From positions 61,352,093 through 61,416,092 of the forward strand of contig NC_081849.1 in NCBI RefSeq assembly GCF_963259705.1: a DNA stretch of 64,000 nt, written 5' to 3'. Each line of letters begins with the position of its first letter. The first letter of the stretch is position 1. The notes below the pieces were generated by a model. That model was not told the origin of the DNA and did no database searches. It worked only from the letters and a program-made list of their open reading frames with translations. The position numbers were made by a program, and so were the translations under genes. The DNA comes from Myotis daubentonii. Its lineage: Eukaryota; Chordata; Mammalia; Chiroptera; Vespertilionidae. Below are positions 23,017 through 35,555 of this stretch, in pieces.

Positions 23017-26000
23017 TGATTCCCTCTAATGACCTCCATGAGCTCAAGCGTGGGATCTGAGATAAACTGCCGACGGTAGAGAAACTAAGTCTCTGGTGGC
23101 GTGATGAGGGATGCTGGCCTCTGTCTGAAGACCCCAGTGAAGTTATGTAAGTGACTGAATTCCCCTCACTCAGCTAAAGACACATGCAATTCATATGGGT
23201 CGTCCATAGGCCTGTGCTCCCCAACGCTTCCTCTTAGGGTCCCCAGAGTGGGAGGTCTGCAGCTGGCCATCCCGTGTCACTCATGGATTCATGTAATCCA
23301 TTCCTGGCTTTTCTATTCTGGATTGAAGCAGTCTCAAAACGTAGGTTTGGGCCAAAAGGGGACCATCAAAACACCCTCATACACCCTTCCCTAAAGGTTC
23401 TGCAGTAGCCACACGTGGAGCAGAAAAGTAGAAGCCAGAGCTAAGAAGCAAAACTGGCAGACCTCCGAGGGCGGGCCCAGGGGAGTAAGCAGCTGCAGAT
23501 GTTGAATAGACCTAGGGCCACCCTGAGCTTTATTAATAAGGGTTTTTCCAGGGTGTGGCGGACTTTTCTCAGGTCTGTGCAGATCTCCTGTCTATGCCAA
23601 GATTATGCGTAATACCCAAGGGCAGGAATTTACTGACTTGGGACGGAAATGGGATCTACTGAAAACTGAGATAAAGGTCAAATTTGATTGCCGAACCACA
23701 ATGGAAATGGCACTTAACGGGTCAGAAGTCACGAATACTCCTGACCACAAGCACCTGGCAGCCAACTATATTCCTTCGGACAATACGAATAGGGTGGGCT
23801 CTCTGCTTTACTCCTAGGTTCCTTCTCTTGGGTTTTAAGGGTTAGTCAGAATCCTGCCTTATCCCAGGTAGAAATCTTCCCTTCATCACCTTGTTGGCTT
23901 AGCCCTTCATCTCAAACTTGCAGGTAAATTTCCGCACCACCTGGGCCACGTGTGCGCCGTCTCTGCCATTTTATATTCTGTAGTTCTACTCACATCTTTT
24001 AAAATTTGAGCCATACAAATTCTAGAAGAGACAGTGTTATCTCCATGGCTTCAACTACCCTCTGGATTCCCCTGTTTTTAGAGTCATATCTGAGTATTGT
24101 TTTAATACAGAGATAATTTTTAGGTCCCTGCTTCCCTATGGGTGTTTCATAAGAACTGCTGAATGGTCCCATTTATTTTTTGCTGACAAAATCCTTTGTG
24201 CCTGCTTGCAGGAGATGCTGTGCTAATTTCCTGACGGAGTAATTGCTGATACTTAGGGGAGAAGCAGTTCGACAGAACGTTTCATGGGGACCAGGGTCAT
24301 TTTGATGGGGCCAGCCTCGCATTAGGGCCCCACAAAGTACAACTTCAGGGGCACAGAGAGGTAAGAGTACAAAGACTATAGGACAACTTTCTCTAACAAA
24401 CCTGCAAGATCACTGCTATTTTTATTCATGACCCTTTGCTTCTGATGACAGAGGTGAGAGGGTATCTATTTCACTAAGAGACTATTATCAATGAAAATAT
24501 TTTTAAATGTTTTCTTGTGTTTAATAAACTTCCAACAGAATTAATGGGATGTACAGTATTTACTGCCCATTCTAGAGGAACTCTATAATCCTGTTGAGCA
24601 GGTGCCAGTTTTTGAATGAAATGATTTCTTACCCAAACAATCAAGACACATGACCCCTAAAGTTCTTCCCAACGCCCGCGACTCTCAGAGGAAAACTCCA
24701 TGGTACTCAGATTGATTGGGAAGAACAACACATCACAATCCCCGGACTCATAATAACAGTAAGCGCACTGAGCAGGGAGAAAGTGATAGCATCTGTCAAC
24801 CATAAAATTTAGTTTGGGATTTCATTTTGCATTGTGCCCTTTGCAGATCATTAGCCGTCTTTATTCATAAGAGTATCAGTATAGAGCTTGTTTTACCTCT
24901 ATAAATCCTAGCCAAGGGAAGACCATGAAAAGTCTAAAGAATCATCTGTATGAACTATACATTCTCTCCCCTCTTTGATTGCAAAGGGCCAAAATTTTAC
25001 CTTGATAAATTCCACCCCACCCTCACCTTTGCGACCACCAGATTATGACTCATTACATTTTCATGAGCCCCCTTATAAATCCCTACCCCCAAGCCACTTC
25101 CTGCCATCTTAATTACCTTATTCTCACCATTATTCTCTCCCTCTCTGTGTTTCTTGGATCTGAAGCAGCCCCTAATCCCTTATTCTGACTCAGCTTGCCC
25201 CAATCATGCCCAGCCATTCCTGGAACCTGAACAAAGAGAACATTTACAAGTGTTTGTTAAAATTGTTGAGCCTTGTTCACTTAATTATGTACAAATGTAT
25301 AATAAAGGAACATGCATGTCATATCTTATTTCTCCTTTTCTTATTATAGGAGGAAAATATTGGAAAATAAAAAAAATGGGAAAAACCTAATTCCAGGTAA
25401 ACCTAACTGCTATAACATTGACTTCAAAAGACTAAAACAAGTCCTTTTCATTCAGGAATGGAGTGGACTATTTTTTAAAAATTAAAGACAAATTTTCATG
25501 TAACGACAAATAAGAACATGGTCATGTTTTAAGTCAAATATGGGTATTTAATCTGACTTATTAGAGAAATATGTACTGCACACTTGCCCACAGTCTGTTA
25601 TGTTCTGTTATGATATTTTCAGCAATCTTCTATTTTTGTTATTTTAAAACAACATTTAGGGCTGCTGTATGCCAGATGGAATTTTTCCTTTCCACCCACT
25701 TCTCATTGCAAAAGGAAAAACATGGTTCTTTGCATCTCATATGGAAAACTTTTATAAATTCCTTTTCGTCATCTTTATCAATTGAAGTATTCAAATCACT
25801 CAGAAATCACCAAACTTTGGCTGAATCAATCTGGGGCAAACTTCATACAGCAGAGTGAGAACATTTAAAGTGAACATATATGCCCGCATGGTGTTTGTGA
25901 ACAGAAAGTGCTCATGCTGCATGCAAGCTCAAACTTCATTTCTAAAAAAAACAGGACTGACTCAAAGTCGACTTTTTAAAGAAAGCGATGATGTGGTGGC

Positions 26001-26224
26001 ATATTTTAGGATAAAGCTAATGAACTAGACTGGAGCTATAATTGGACGTTCCGTCTTCACAGGGACTTTAGCTCACGTCCCTGGACTTGAGCTGCTCACA
26101 GCAGAGCCTTCGTGTTTATGCTCGTTACTGCCTGGTAGAACCAACAGAGAGGACTGGGAAGAAAGGAGAGTGAGAGAGCTTTGAGAGCAGAGAGCGAGAC
26201 CCATTCTTCTGCAAACCTGTTCCC
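23017..26224. other. RAPGEF5 intron, no feature recognised
   Basis: About 3.2 kb with no assignable repeat and no exon with splice sites. Small open frames (23605-23817, 25154-25390, 25571-25858) show no known domain. Confidence 0.4.
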
Positions 26225-26870
26225 ACACTGCCGCAGAGGACTCTCAGAAATTCGAATCTGACCGTCTTTCTCTTGCCTACTAAATTCCTCACAAGGGCTG
26301 CCTCGTGCTCTTAGCTCTCAGCCCTGTATCCTCTGGCCCCTGTGCCTCCCTCACGGGCCTGCCTCTTCCCTCGTGCCCCCGCCCCCTACGCTCCGTGGAC
26401 TTGGTTGTGCCTCCAGAGAGGCAGCATCCTCCACATGAGACTCCAGCTCATCACACATGTTCTTTCCCCCGCCTGGAATGCCCATCCTTCCCACTTCTCC
26501 TGGTGACTCTTCTGACCCCTCTAATTCTGTCTCTTCATCAGGGACCCGTGCAGGTCTCCCTGGACCAGCTGAGCTCCCTGGGACAAGCTTCCATAGCACC
26601 CTGTGTAACACCCTGCAGGGAACTGAATTCGCCTCTGAGTTCCCTGCGGAGCGTTAGCTCCCTAAAGGCAGTGACGTATGAGGGCAGCACTGGGACCGAA
26701 GGCACGTCATAAGTTGGTACCTGTGTCTCTCTGCTCCTTGATATCTCTTCACGCTATGTCTCCAAGCTTCAGTGGTACACACTGTCGTGGAGAACTGCCC
26801 GTGTCTGTGAAGGACTGTCCGTCTTTTCTCTACGTGTTTGTCTTAACGCGTCCAATATACTAATAAACCC
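26225..26870 (+). mobile_element. L2 LINE 3' region
   Basis: TTCTTTCCCCCGCCTGGAATG, CCAGCTGAGCTCCCTGGGAC and a late GGCAGTGACGTATGAGGGCA followed by AATATACTAATAAACCC are the order of an L2 3' segment. Diverged. The 135-residue open frame at 26305-26712 lies inside and is a chance frame in this C-rich repeat. Confidence 0.6.
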
Positions 26871-27459
26871 AAATGAAACAGAACCAGCAAGGATTTCTAG
26901 TGTTATCTGATCGGACAACAATCTATAAGGCAATAAAATTGTTATATTAATTCAGATCAGGTCTTGATAAGGGTAGAGAAGAAAAGAATATATAGTTGCC
27001 AGGGGTCTAGAATGAGATATACCAATGAGGAGGGCAAAAGCCAAAGAAAAATAACCTATGTTTCAATATTTCACTTTAATGATTTCTCTAACATACTAGA
27101 GATGCTATGGCTACTTTAATCAAAGAGAACTTATTAAACTCAGGGAGCAGCATCTGTACCATAGAGAATACAAGATCCTTAAAGAACATGAGTTCGATCA
27201 ATCAAACTGACTGAGCCAGTATCACTTTTCTTAATTGGGCCTTTTCAAATAAACTTGGATAGTTTTAGAAAAATAAACAAAAAAAACCCATAATGACCAA
27301 TTCCTCCCTCTTTAAAAATGCTGAAACTAAATCTTTTCAACTGTCAGGACGTGCAATGGGCTTCTTGTGAGAACCTAAAAATACAGCTGGTGAGCAGATG
27401 GCTCCAGCACCCAGCACATCACTGGCTCTCGCTGGCTGCCGGGCTGCCGCTTTTCTGGA

Positions 27460-27462
<3 letters not shown>

Positions 27463-27498
<36 letters not shown>

Positions 27499-27507
27499 CC
27501 CCCCCCC
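27463..27507. repeat. (TC)n microsatellite followed by a C run
   Basis: About 17 TC units, then about 11 Cs. It creates artificial Arg-Glu frames on the minus strand. Confidence 0.9.
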
Positions 27508-29039
27508 ATTAAAGAGTACATGAAACGAACTGAACTTGTAAACCCTGAGTCTGAAGAGCATGATTGAAGCAACTGTGAAATTTGTTTATGGGAGGTATTT
27601 CCCACTCTCTGAATGCCTGTGGAATTATTTAAAACACTTTATTGAATGCTGTCTTGAAGGCTTACTGTTTCTCATGTAGCCAGCTAGATTGTACACTTCC
27701 TGGAGGCAAGAACTGTCTTCGACCACTTTTGTGTTACTCTGGTGACCAAATTAATTCTGGTTAGAAAGGAACTAAAATTATTCACACAAGGAAGCTATTT
27801 CCTCTGAAGGGGTTCTTTCATACCCAACCAACACAAAGCCAGGGTTTTGTTATTAAGAAAAGTAACATGGTTTCTACATAGGAGGGCAATTTAACGTATT
27901 AGGAATTGTCTATTACACCTGAATTCTGGCTTTTGACACCAACCAGCAATGTCACAAAATTCTCCTTGTCTTTAAGTAGTTTCTTGGTTAAACTAAATTA
28001 TTGGTCAACTTCAAATAATGCCAAGATTGCTCTTAACTTTAATTGACTAGATGGATAATGCAACTTGAAGTATAGACTGATAATACCACTTTGCCTTTTA
28101 GTATTTCACACAGTAAGAAGAGGGCTTTCAGCTGATATTTAGGCTTTTTATTTAAAAAAGTCACAGACGACATGAAAGTTGTAAAGAGGCAGAGACCAAC
28201 GTGTAACATGTGAAATAAGAGTGACAGCAGCCAGATTGCTCCCAACCGCTTCTGCCCTAGTGGTCCTTGTCCAAGGACCCTTTGGCGCAGGCAGAATTCC
28301 AGGATGAGGCTGCAGGAAACAGGGAAAAGGAAGCCCCGGTCGGGGTTGAGGGTGAGGAACCCTGGCCTGGCCGCGGACTGTGCCAAGACTCAGTTTCAGA
28401 ACGTGAAAAGTCCCTTCCCACCCTATTTCATAAGTGCATGAGAAACGGGGAAGGAAGTAGGGTGGGTCCCCAGACTTAACAAAGGAATTGAAGAAAGCGG
28501 GAGAGAGGGGAGGGCATGAGGTGGGGGGTGGACAGACAGGGTCCCTAGGGAAAGTGTCTCCCAGCATGGCTGACACGTACATTATATAGAGCGTCCTTTC
28601 TGCAACTTGGAAATCAGGAACTCGGTTCAGGAGCTACTTTCTGTTGGTATTTCCACTGTCCCAGTTAATTAATACACGACACAGCATAAACTACACCTCA
28701 GGAAAAAGTTTCGGTTGTCTGGTAAATAGGGCCGTTGTATTCCAGAAAAACGGACCCGTAGCTAAACGTATATTTTAATACAGCGACTCCACTGCTAAAA
28801 TGTGAACAGTGTATAAGCTGTTCAAAGCTGAGTTAGGACTCCAACTAAGCCAGCACCTTTGCATTCCCTTTCCTTTGGTCCTTCTCACACCTCCCCCCAC
28901 CGTTTTAGTAAGTTATCGTTCTGTCTCTCCTGCAGGGCTGTCCTCCCAATCGGCCCTCGTTCTCAGGACTATCTATGGTGATTCTAATCCTCTTAGCTCC
29001 CGTCCTCCTCTCAGCCCTCCCTCCAAAGGTGACCGCTGA
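27508..29039. other. RAPGEF5 intron, mostly unassigned
   Basis: An L2-like fragment may lie at 27640-27760 (GATTGTACACTTCCTGGAGGC). Otherwise unique-looking. Minus-strand frames at 28039-28582 have no known relative. Confidence 0.4.
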
Positions 29040-29117
29040 GGCCATCAGGCTGAGTTCACTCCCAGCCCCGCGCTGCCTACTGAGGCAGCTGCCTGGCCTC
29101 CTAATCTGTCAAACACC

Positions 29118-29345
29118 AGCTCAGACCGTGCGGGTGAGGGGGGTGGGGGGGCGCCCCTAGTCGCGGTCCGATCTGAAGGAAGAGGGCACATCCTCGCGGC
29201 AATGCCGACCTTTGGCCCCAAATCCGGGTTCTTCTGGGGCTTCCGGAGGTTCTCGCCGGTTGGTTCTGCCAAGGTGTCTGGTCTCAGAAGAAAGTTCATC
29301 AGTCCCCACCCACCCCGTTGTCGAGAGCCCCACCGGACAATTTGT
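29118..29345. promoter_or_regulatory. CpG-rich patch inside the intron
   Basis: About 16 CpG dinucleotides by eye in roughly 225 bases (for example GTCGCGGTCCG, CTCGCGGCAATGCCG, TTCTCGCCGG), far above the surrounding intron. No exon could be assigned. An enhancer, an alternative promoter or an undecayed GC-rich insertion are all possible. Confidence 0.4.
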
Positions 29346-29599
29346 TAACGAGATAAATACCCTGTGCCTTAGGAGACACGCTGCAGGAAAACAAAGCAAG
29401 GTGCACGTCTCATGCATCTCTTTGGCAAAGGAGACCAACCATCCTGGCAATAAACGGAAATGTTTGTGTCTACACTGTACCAAAAAACCTTCATACAGAT
29501 TCAAAAAATGCTGAATATAAAATAACACACACACGCGCACCCCTTACCAGCCATCAGATTCTGCAAATTTCACCTAAATCTTATTTCTCATAGTGACCT

Positions 29600-30015
29600 C
29601 CCTGGTGTAGGCTTCCATCTTTCAACGTGACTCACTACGATAGCTTTCTAAGGGTTCCCTCCAAAACTTTCCTCTCCCTCACTCATTTTTTCCTCTAAAG
29701 AAATGTGAGAGAGATCTTATGAAGACCGCATCTAATTATGCCGCTTCCCATCTCTGATGGCTTTCTTTTGCCAGAAAAGCAAGTCTCAACTCCTTAGGTT
29801 GGCTTACTGGGTCTTTCATAATAGAATCCTAACCTCTCCTTCATCCCACTGCCTTCTTTCCCCATGAGTCAACTCATGTGTCTTCCTGCTGGTCCCTCTG
29901 CCTAAAACACTCTTCTCCATCCTGCCTTTCAGCGACCTTCAGTCATCCTACAAGGTCAAGCTCAAAAGTTCCCATTTGCTAATACATGCTCCCTCCTCTA
30001 TTGATATAATCATAG
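29600..30015 (+). repeat. L2 LINE 3' region fragment
   Basis: CTGGTCCCTCTGCCTAAAACAC, then CCATCCTGCCTTTCAGCG and TCCTACAAGGTCAAGCTCAA follow the L2 3' consensus order. Diverged. Confidence 0.6.
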
Positions 30016-31035
30016 AATTAAGACGAGGAGATAGGATGCCTATATAAGAAGTAATTTATTTAAATAATTAATGACTAAATGTTAATCTCACTATCATAAT
30101 ATTTAAAAGAAACAGCCATTTTCTGGCCCCTTCTTAAAGTCCTCACATAATTTTCAACACTTAGGAATAAATGCGGGGTAATTTTGCCTACAGCTAATTC
30201 ATAGAAAAGAGGAAAACCAGGTGCTTCCTGAGAAACTTGTGATAATTATACATTTCACTTTTTTCATTTCAGAAACACCCTGGCAAAAGCTCAGAGTGAA
30301 GCGTTTCTCTAATGGCATGCATTTATTATAATCATGGCATTTATTATAATCATGGCAAAACTTAGAAACGTCTCCTCAGGAAGCTCGGAGCCCCTTCAAT
30401 TTGCAACAAGACCTACCAGCAACCAAAGCTTTATTCTACCAAATTCATGTCTTTCTCTATGCAGTACTACTTCAAAGTAGCTTTCTCATGTTGGCACATA
30501 GGTATAAAAAGGGATATGGCGGTCCAGAACTGGGGAAGCAATGCAGTTTAGTAAAAAGAATGACTCGATAGGCAACTGGGATTCTAACTGGAATGAATTT
30601 TACGGCTATCTCCTGAACCAGCATTGGCCCAGGAATAGTAGATGAGGTAGATGAACCATTTAAAAAACATTAAAAAAAAGGAAATCTGTATGTCATTTCG
30701 GGCTTTGCTATTGTTATAACAAGAAGAGGAAACGGCAGACCTGGGTTTACATTAAGTAAACTGTAGTTTCCTCTGTACATGCTGTGTGCTATAACTGAGT
30801 TTTCATGAGTAAGAACAGATGACGGCTATTGAAAAGAAAACAAGGGCAGGAAAAAGAAAAATGCTGCACCCACCACATGGACACTGTGAACTCAACGTGC
30901 AAGTACAGGGATTGATATACTGAATGCTTAAGACATACAAGAGTAATATAACCTACCAAATGGTTTTTATTACTAATAAACTATTATAAAAAGTATAAGC
31001 ATCTAGTATCAAATAATCCATTTAGTGGAGCACCC
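30016..31035. other. RAPGEF5 intron with a small tandem duplication
   Basis: At 30318-30356 the phrase CATTTATTATAATCATGG is present twice in tandem. A MIR-like remnant may lie at 30536-30640. No exon recognised. Confidence 0.5.
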
Positions 31036-31640
31036 AATGAATATCAGCTTTGAATATGGAAGCAACTGAAGGGCCCATCAATAGATGGCTGGATAAAGAA
31101 GATGTGGTACCCATATATAATCGAATATTACCTGGTCATAAAAAATAATGAAATCTTACCATTTGCAACAGCATGGATGGACCTAGAGGGTATTACGCTA
31201 AATGAAATAAGTCAGATAGAGAGAGACAAGTACCATATGCTTTCACTTATATGTGGAATCTAAAGGTCACTATAAACAAACAAACAGAACAGTAACAGAT
31301 TCAGAGATACAGAGAACAGACAGATGGTTGCCAGAGGGGAAGGGGATTGGGGTGGGGGGGGACTAGGTGAAAAAGGTGAAGGGATTAAACAGTACAAATT
31401 GGAAGTTACAAAACAGTCATGGGGACATAAAGCACAGCTTAGGGAATACAGTGAATAATACTGTGCTAACTATGTCTGGTGCCAGGTGGGTGCTGGAACT
31501 ACTGGGGAGAATGCTTGGTAAAGTATACGATTGTCCACGTGTGTATATTAGTTTCACACCTGAATCTAATATTAAATAGTCTTGAATGTCAACTGTGATT
31601 GAAAAAATAAAAATAAAAACATTTAAAAATAAAGAAAAAT
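31036..31640 (+). mobile_element. L1 3' end (ORF2 tail and 3' UTR)
   Basis: ATGGAAGCAACTGAAGGGCCC, GGATAAAGAAGATGTGGTAC, GCATGGATGGACCTAGAGGG, TATGTGGAATCTAAAGG and CAGATGGTTGCCAGAGGGGA appear in the canonical order of a mammalian L1 3' end. The A-rich tail lies at about 31600-31640. 5'-truncated and non-coding. Confidence 0.9.
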
Positions 31641-33718
31641 AGCATTGAGAGCTGATTAGTTTAACTGGTGTCATCCTATAGGAAGGAGAGCGCGGAATGC
31701 CTCCCTTTACATTCACCACCGAGGAGAAAAGCTCCTCACCTTTCCTCGCTGTCAGCTTCAGTAGGAAAAGCCTACAGAGAAAAGGCCTTGATGCTCGTGT
31801 TTATTTAGACACCATCTTTCCTCCCAGAAGCACCAACACTTCGGCTGTTAGTGCATCCCTGTTATGACATCACGCGAGAAGTAAAAAAACAAACAAAAAT
31901 AAAACCTTCGTGTTCTATTTTACAATCTTAAAATGAATGTTTGAAGATGACAGAGTAGATAACATAAGCAGAGTTGCACATCTCCTACCACTAAATTTCT
32001 GTCTCAAGTTAAAAGTCTTTACCATTATTGGCACCAAGTTCATATTCCTATTATGACATATTCAGAGGGCATTATGTTCTCAATTAGCTCTAACTCTAGT
32101 ATTCTGAATTGAACTAAATATAAGTCAAACACAACACAGGTACCTTTTAAATAAGCATAAAGTTGTATGTGGCCTAAGGCTGATGATTTCTAATCTTGGT
32201 GAAGTGGTACTCTATTGTTTGTTTGATTTTAAAAGATCTTGCCCTATGCTCAGGTAATCACTGTTCCCCTGAGTTGAATATGCAATGCATTATAAAATAT
32301 ATCACTCATTTTAAGGGCTAGTTGGAAAGAAAAATGCCACACCTAAGCTTTTATGTCATCATTCATTAAGACTCATCCTGATTTCAGAGGTGCTAAAAGG
32401 TGGGAGAGATGTGCATCTTGAAATCAATGAAGTATGGCAGGTGAAAACTGTTGCTCTTCTAACTAAAATTTATCAAAAGGAATACTGTTTTTGAGAAATT
32501 TAAGCCATGGGCTGGGATATTCAAATATGCTAAGGACATAGAAGGGGTCAGGAGTCAGTCTTTGATGTTGTCTACCTTCAGGGTGCTTTTAACAACGTAA
32601 ACAAGTCCCTAAACTTTTCAACGGTGCCTAGCAAAGTGAAGGCTCCCGACATCTCCATTTGTCAAATCAAACAGTCACCCTTGAAATAGTTCAGTTACGA
32701 GGCTCAGAAACTGCGAAGTTATCTGTCCCTTGCGACACCAGTTGCTATGATCTGAAGTGACACCGTGAGAGGTGTGGTTACTGCACTAACCAGCCTCCTT
32801 TCCTCTCCTGCTCAGTGAAAGCCTGGCATTGGTATTGACGGCCTTGGAGCAGAAAAGGCATGAAGCGCTTTTTCCCCCTTGGAAAGGGTGGAAAATAAAA
32901 TTCCAAGGAAAAACATGTCAGAGAAAGACATGTGTATAAGCACTGAGGAATTTTCCCTTCATGAGCAACTCTGGCTAGCTCAGCACCGAGAGTGAAGTCC
33001 TACAAACAACAGCGAAAGTCAACAGACAACAATGTGCAGCAGAAGAAAGTGGCTCCATTGTCTCCCGGCCATGACAGCAGTGGTCTCGGGTCTGAGGCTC
33101 AATCTGAATGACTGCTTTCAGGGGAGCCGGGCACAGCGGCCCTTCCCTCCAGTTTCACTATGTGCGAACAATATAGCTCTTGTTGGAACACAAACATTCG
33201 TAAGACACTGGGAAAACTCCCTTCTGACTCTCCCGCTGGGTGAGAGCCTCTACAATCGGTTCTTCTCATCTTGTCTATTTCTAGGGACTTAGGATACATT
33301 TGTTTGATAACTAGAACCACCCCTGTCCTAAACATAAAAGGTACATGTTCTTTCAAAATTCATATTCCACAAACTTTCTGATGGGATGAAATTCCCAAAG
33401 TCAAACTTGAAAGCCATCCGATCAGGACCATACGTAGACATGCGAACATCACTGCTTACATGTGTTCTTACATTTCTACACGATTTACTTTTGAGAGGAG
33501 TTCTCTTATAAACCCAGTGTCATACACCACTGGACCGGAGCTGTCATTTTTACTAAGGAGGATGCCTTTGGGGATGAGATAGGAGGTGGGGAAAGGGGAA
33601 CATAAAAAGTCAAACCTTAAGGAATTTAAAATAAAAAGTTCTTTCCTTCAAGCATACAACCAGGCAGAAACATTTTCCACCCTTTCAAACCTGCACCCCC
33701 AAGAGGAAAAGGGCTTAC
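31641..33718. other. RAPGEF5 intron, no repeat recognised
   Basis: About 2 kb of unique-looking DNA before the exon at 33719. The open frame 33032-33292 has no known relative. Confidence 0.45.
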
Positions 33719-33844
33719 GTGTTCAGATTTGTCCTGTTCCTTTTTGTCCGTCTGCAAAAACTGACAGTTCTCCCTTGCCAGCTTCTGGACCAGCTCGATG
33801 CGCCCGATGTCCTCTCTCTCCTGAAGCTTGCACATCACCCCCGC
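33719..33844 (-). CDS. RAPGEF5: RAPGEF5 internal coding exon (degenerate cyclic-nucleotide-binding segment)
   Basis: A 126-base, phase 0 to phase 0 exon on the minus strand. The acceptor is TTTTCTCCGACTCTGAAG| before GCG at 33844; the donor is CAC|GTAAGC after 33719. It encodes 42 residues (AGVMCKLQEREDIGRIELVQ..., then ENCQFLQTDKKE). It aligns with the Epac stretch around [20 protein letters not shown] and NCHFLRVDKED, the end of a cyclic-nucleotide-binding domain including the phosphate-binding cassette. The cassette is shortened and its PRAA-type arginine motif is absent, so cAMP binding is unlikely (inference). The frame is also open upstream to an ATG at 33898 (MSWDCGFKYIF...), preceded by an in-frame TAG, so an alternative first exon starting there is possible. 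Confidence 0.78.
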
Positions 33845-34438
33845 CTTCAGAGTCGGAGAAAAGGCAAAGATGTACTTAAACCCGCAGTCCCAGGACATGA
33901 CACCGCTGCAGAGTTCACCCTAATGCACGCTCATCTCCTCTGTCGCCCGGACCCAGTCATGGTCTTGGTCAAAAAGCCGGCCTTTCCCAGATTGAAATTG
34001 TATGATTTTAATCTAGGAACGCCACTCCAAAAGTCTCACGGTGGAGAGCATGGATCGGTCTACTTGAAGAGAGCGAGGGCAGAGCAAACTAAATCATTTG
34101 CTACTAACGTGTGCTCCTGATATGCTGCTATTTGTTCCTGACAGCCTGTTTCCTGTTACATAAGCAAGGCCTAGCAAGAAGGTTAAAAACTCATGGGAAA
34201 GTTAGCCAGGAACCACTCCGGCAAAAAGGGCGAAGTGATACAGAGTTCTAAAAATAACAGGACACAGCCTCCTAATGTTTTAGCTCCACCAGATCATCCC
34301 ATGTACAAATACACAGTTAACAAGATCACAAGGTTTTTTAAAATTTTTTCCCCCCACAACTGGAAAGTTACTATGGGTTATTAGCAGAAGATCCCCAATG
34401 TTGCATAAAATACAGTGGAAAATTTTATTAAAAATAAT

Positions 34439-34716
34439 CTGGAGCCCTGGCTTGGGTGGGTCAGGGGTTAGAGCGTCAGCCTGCACATGGAAGGGTCGTG
34501 GGCTCACTTTTTGGTCAAGGGTATGCACCTGGGTTGCAGGTTTGATCCTTAGCCCAGGTTGGGGCACATGTGGGAGGCAATCAATCCATGTGTCTCTCTC
34601 ATATTGATGTCTCTTTCTCTTTTTCTCTCTCTCTCCCTCACTCCTTCCTATCCTCCCTTCCTCTCTAAAAATCAATGGAAAAATATCCTCAGGTGAGGAT
34701 TAACAAACAAACAAAA
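34439..34716 (+). mobile_element. Ves-type SINE (subfamily with the CTCAGGTGAGGATTAA tail)
   Basis: The head GCCCTGGCTTGGGTGGGTCA, the box B region GCAGGTTTGATCC, the pyrimidine stretch and the terminal ATATCCTCAGGTGAGGATTA are shared with the copies at 42624, 44847, 49027 and 59090. Flanking duplications are unclear. Confidence 0.8.
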
Positions 34717-35511
34717 AAATCTGAAATAAAGGGCTTAAAATTTCATCAGGGTTTAGAAATGATTCATAAAACATATTTTTTATTACACCAAAGTATCTGA
34801 GTAATAATAATATGGAGAAGAATCTAGGACTTTGATTAGACAAACAATATGTTTGTTATAACACAGGTTATGAACTGTTTCTGCTCAAATTCTTTACAAA
34901 ATGCTTCATACTGACATAACAAGACATGATTTAAAAAATAAATCTAAAGTTTTCTTAGCAGGAACAGCCCAAACTGGAATTTTTGTCTTACCCAATACAG
35001 GATTTAAATAGACTCAGCAACATAACCATGGTCTTAACACTTAGTGATAAAGGTACCCATTCTGTTGAGTGGCATCAGAGAAATGAGACCACACATGCAA
35101 AGCAATGGCTAAATCTTTATTCCCAGGGGCAAGGACATCTAGTTAATCTAGCAGATTCTCCGACAACAAGGAAGGAAACAAAAAAAAGTCCATGAAGTGG
35201 CCTGAATCACCAACTCCCAGAGGTCAGCAAGTGGAATTCCTCCACCCAAGTCAGAGATTTATATTTACAACATCCTCACAAGAGGTGTTCCAGTTCCTGT
35301 CCAAGGTTGGACAGGCATCTGTTTATCTTAGGGCAGCCTGTGCATTGTGGAGAGTCAGAGTTCTTGGAGAGTCCCCTTCGCACTGGACAAAACTCTCAAA
35401 CCTCTGAACTTCAACCCATTTAGGCAACTGAAACTCTGTTTCTTATTCAATATGACAATCTTTCAAATATTTAACTACCCATATTTATGATAGCCTCCTT
35501 TTAGCATTATG

Positions 35512-35515
<4 letters not shown>
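34717..35515. other. RAPGEF5 intron, no feature recognised
   Basis: AT-rich sequence without exon or assignable repeat, leading into a TA microsatellite. Confidence 0.45.

Positions 35516-35552
<37 letters not shown>
35516..35552. repeat. (TA)n microsatellite
   Basis: About 18 uninterrupted TA units. A reversed L2-like stretch (ATTCATTGACTCATTC...) follows. Confidence 0.92.

Positions 35553-35555
<3 letters not shown>

Noticed and set aside
26305..26712. 135-codon plus-strand frame
   Set aside because: Lies inside an L2 LINE 3' region, which is C-rich and non-coding.
27337..27605. Overlapping minus-strand frames with Arg-Glu repeats
   Set aside because: Produced by the (TC)n and C run at 27463-27507.
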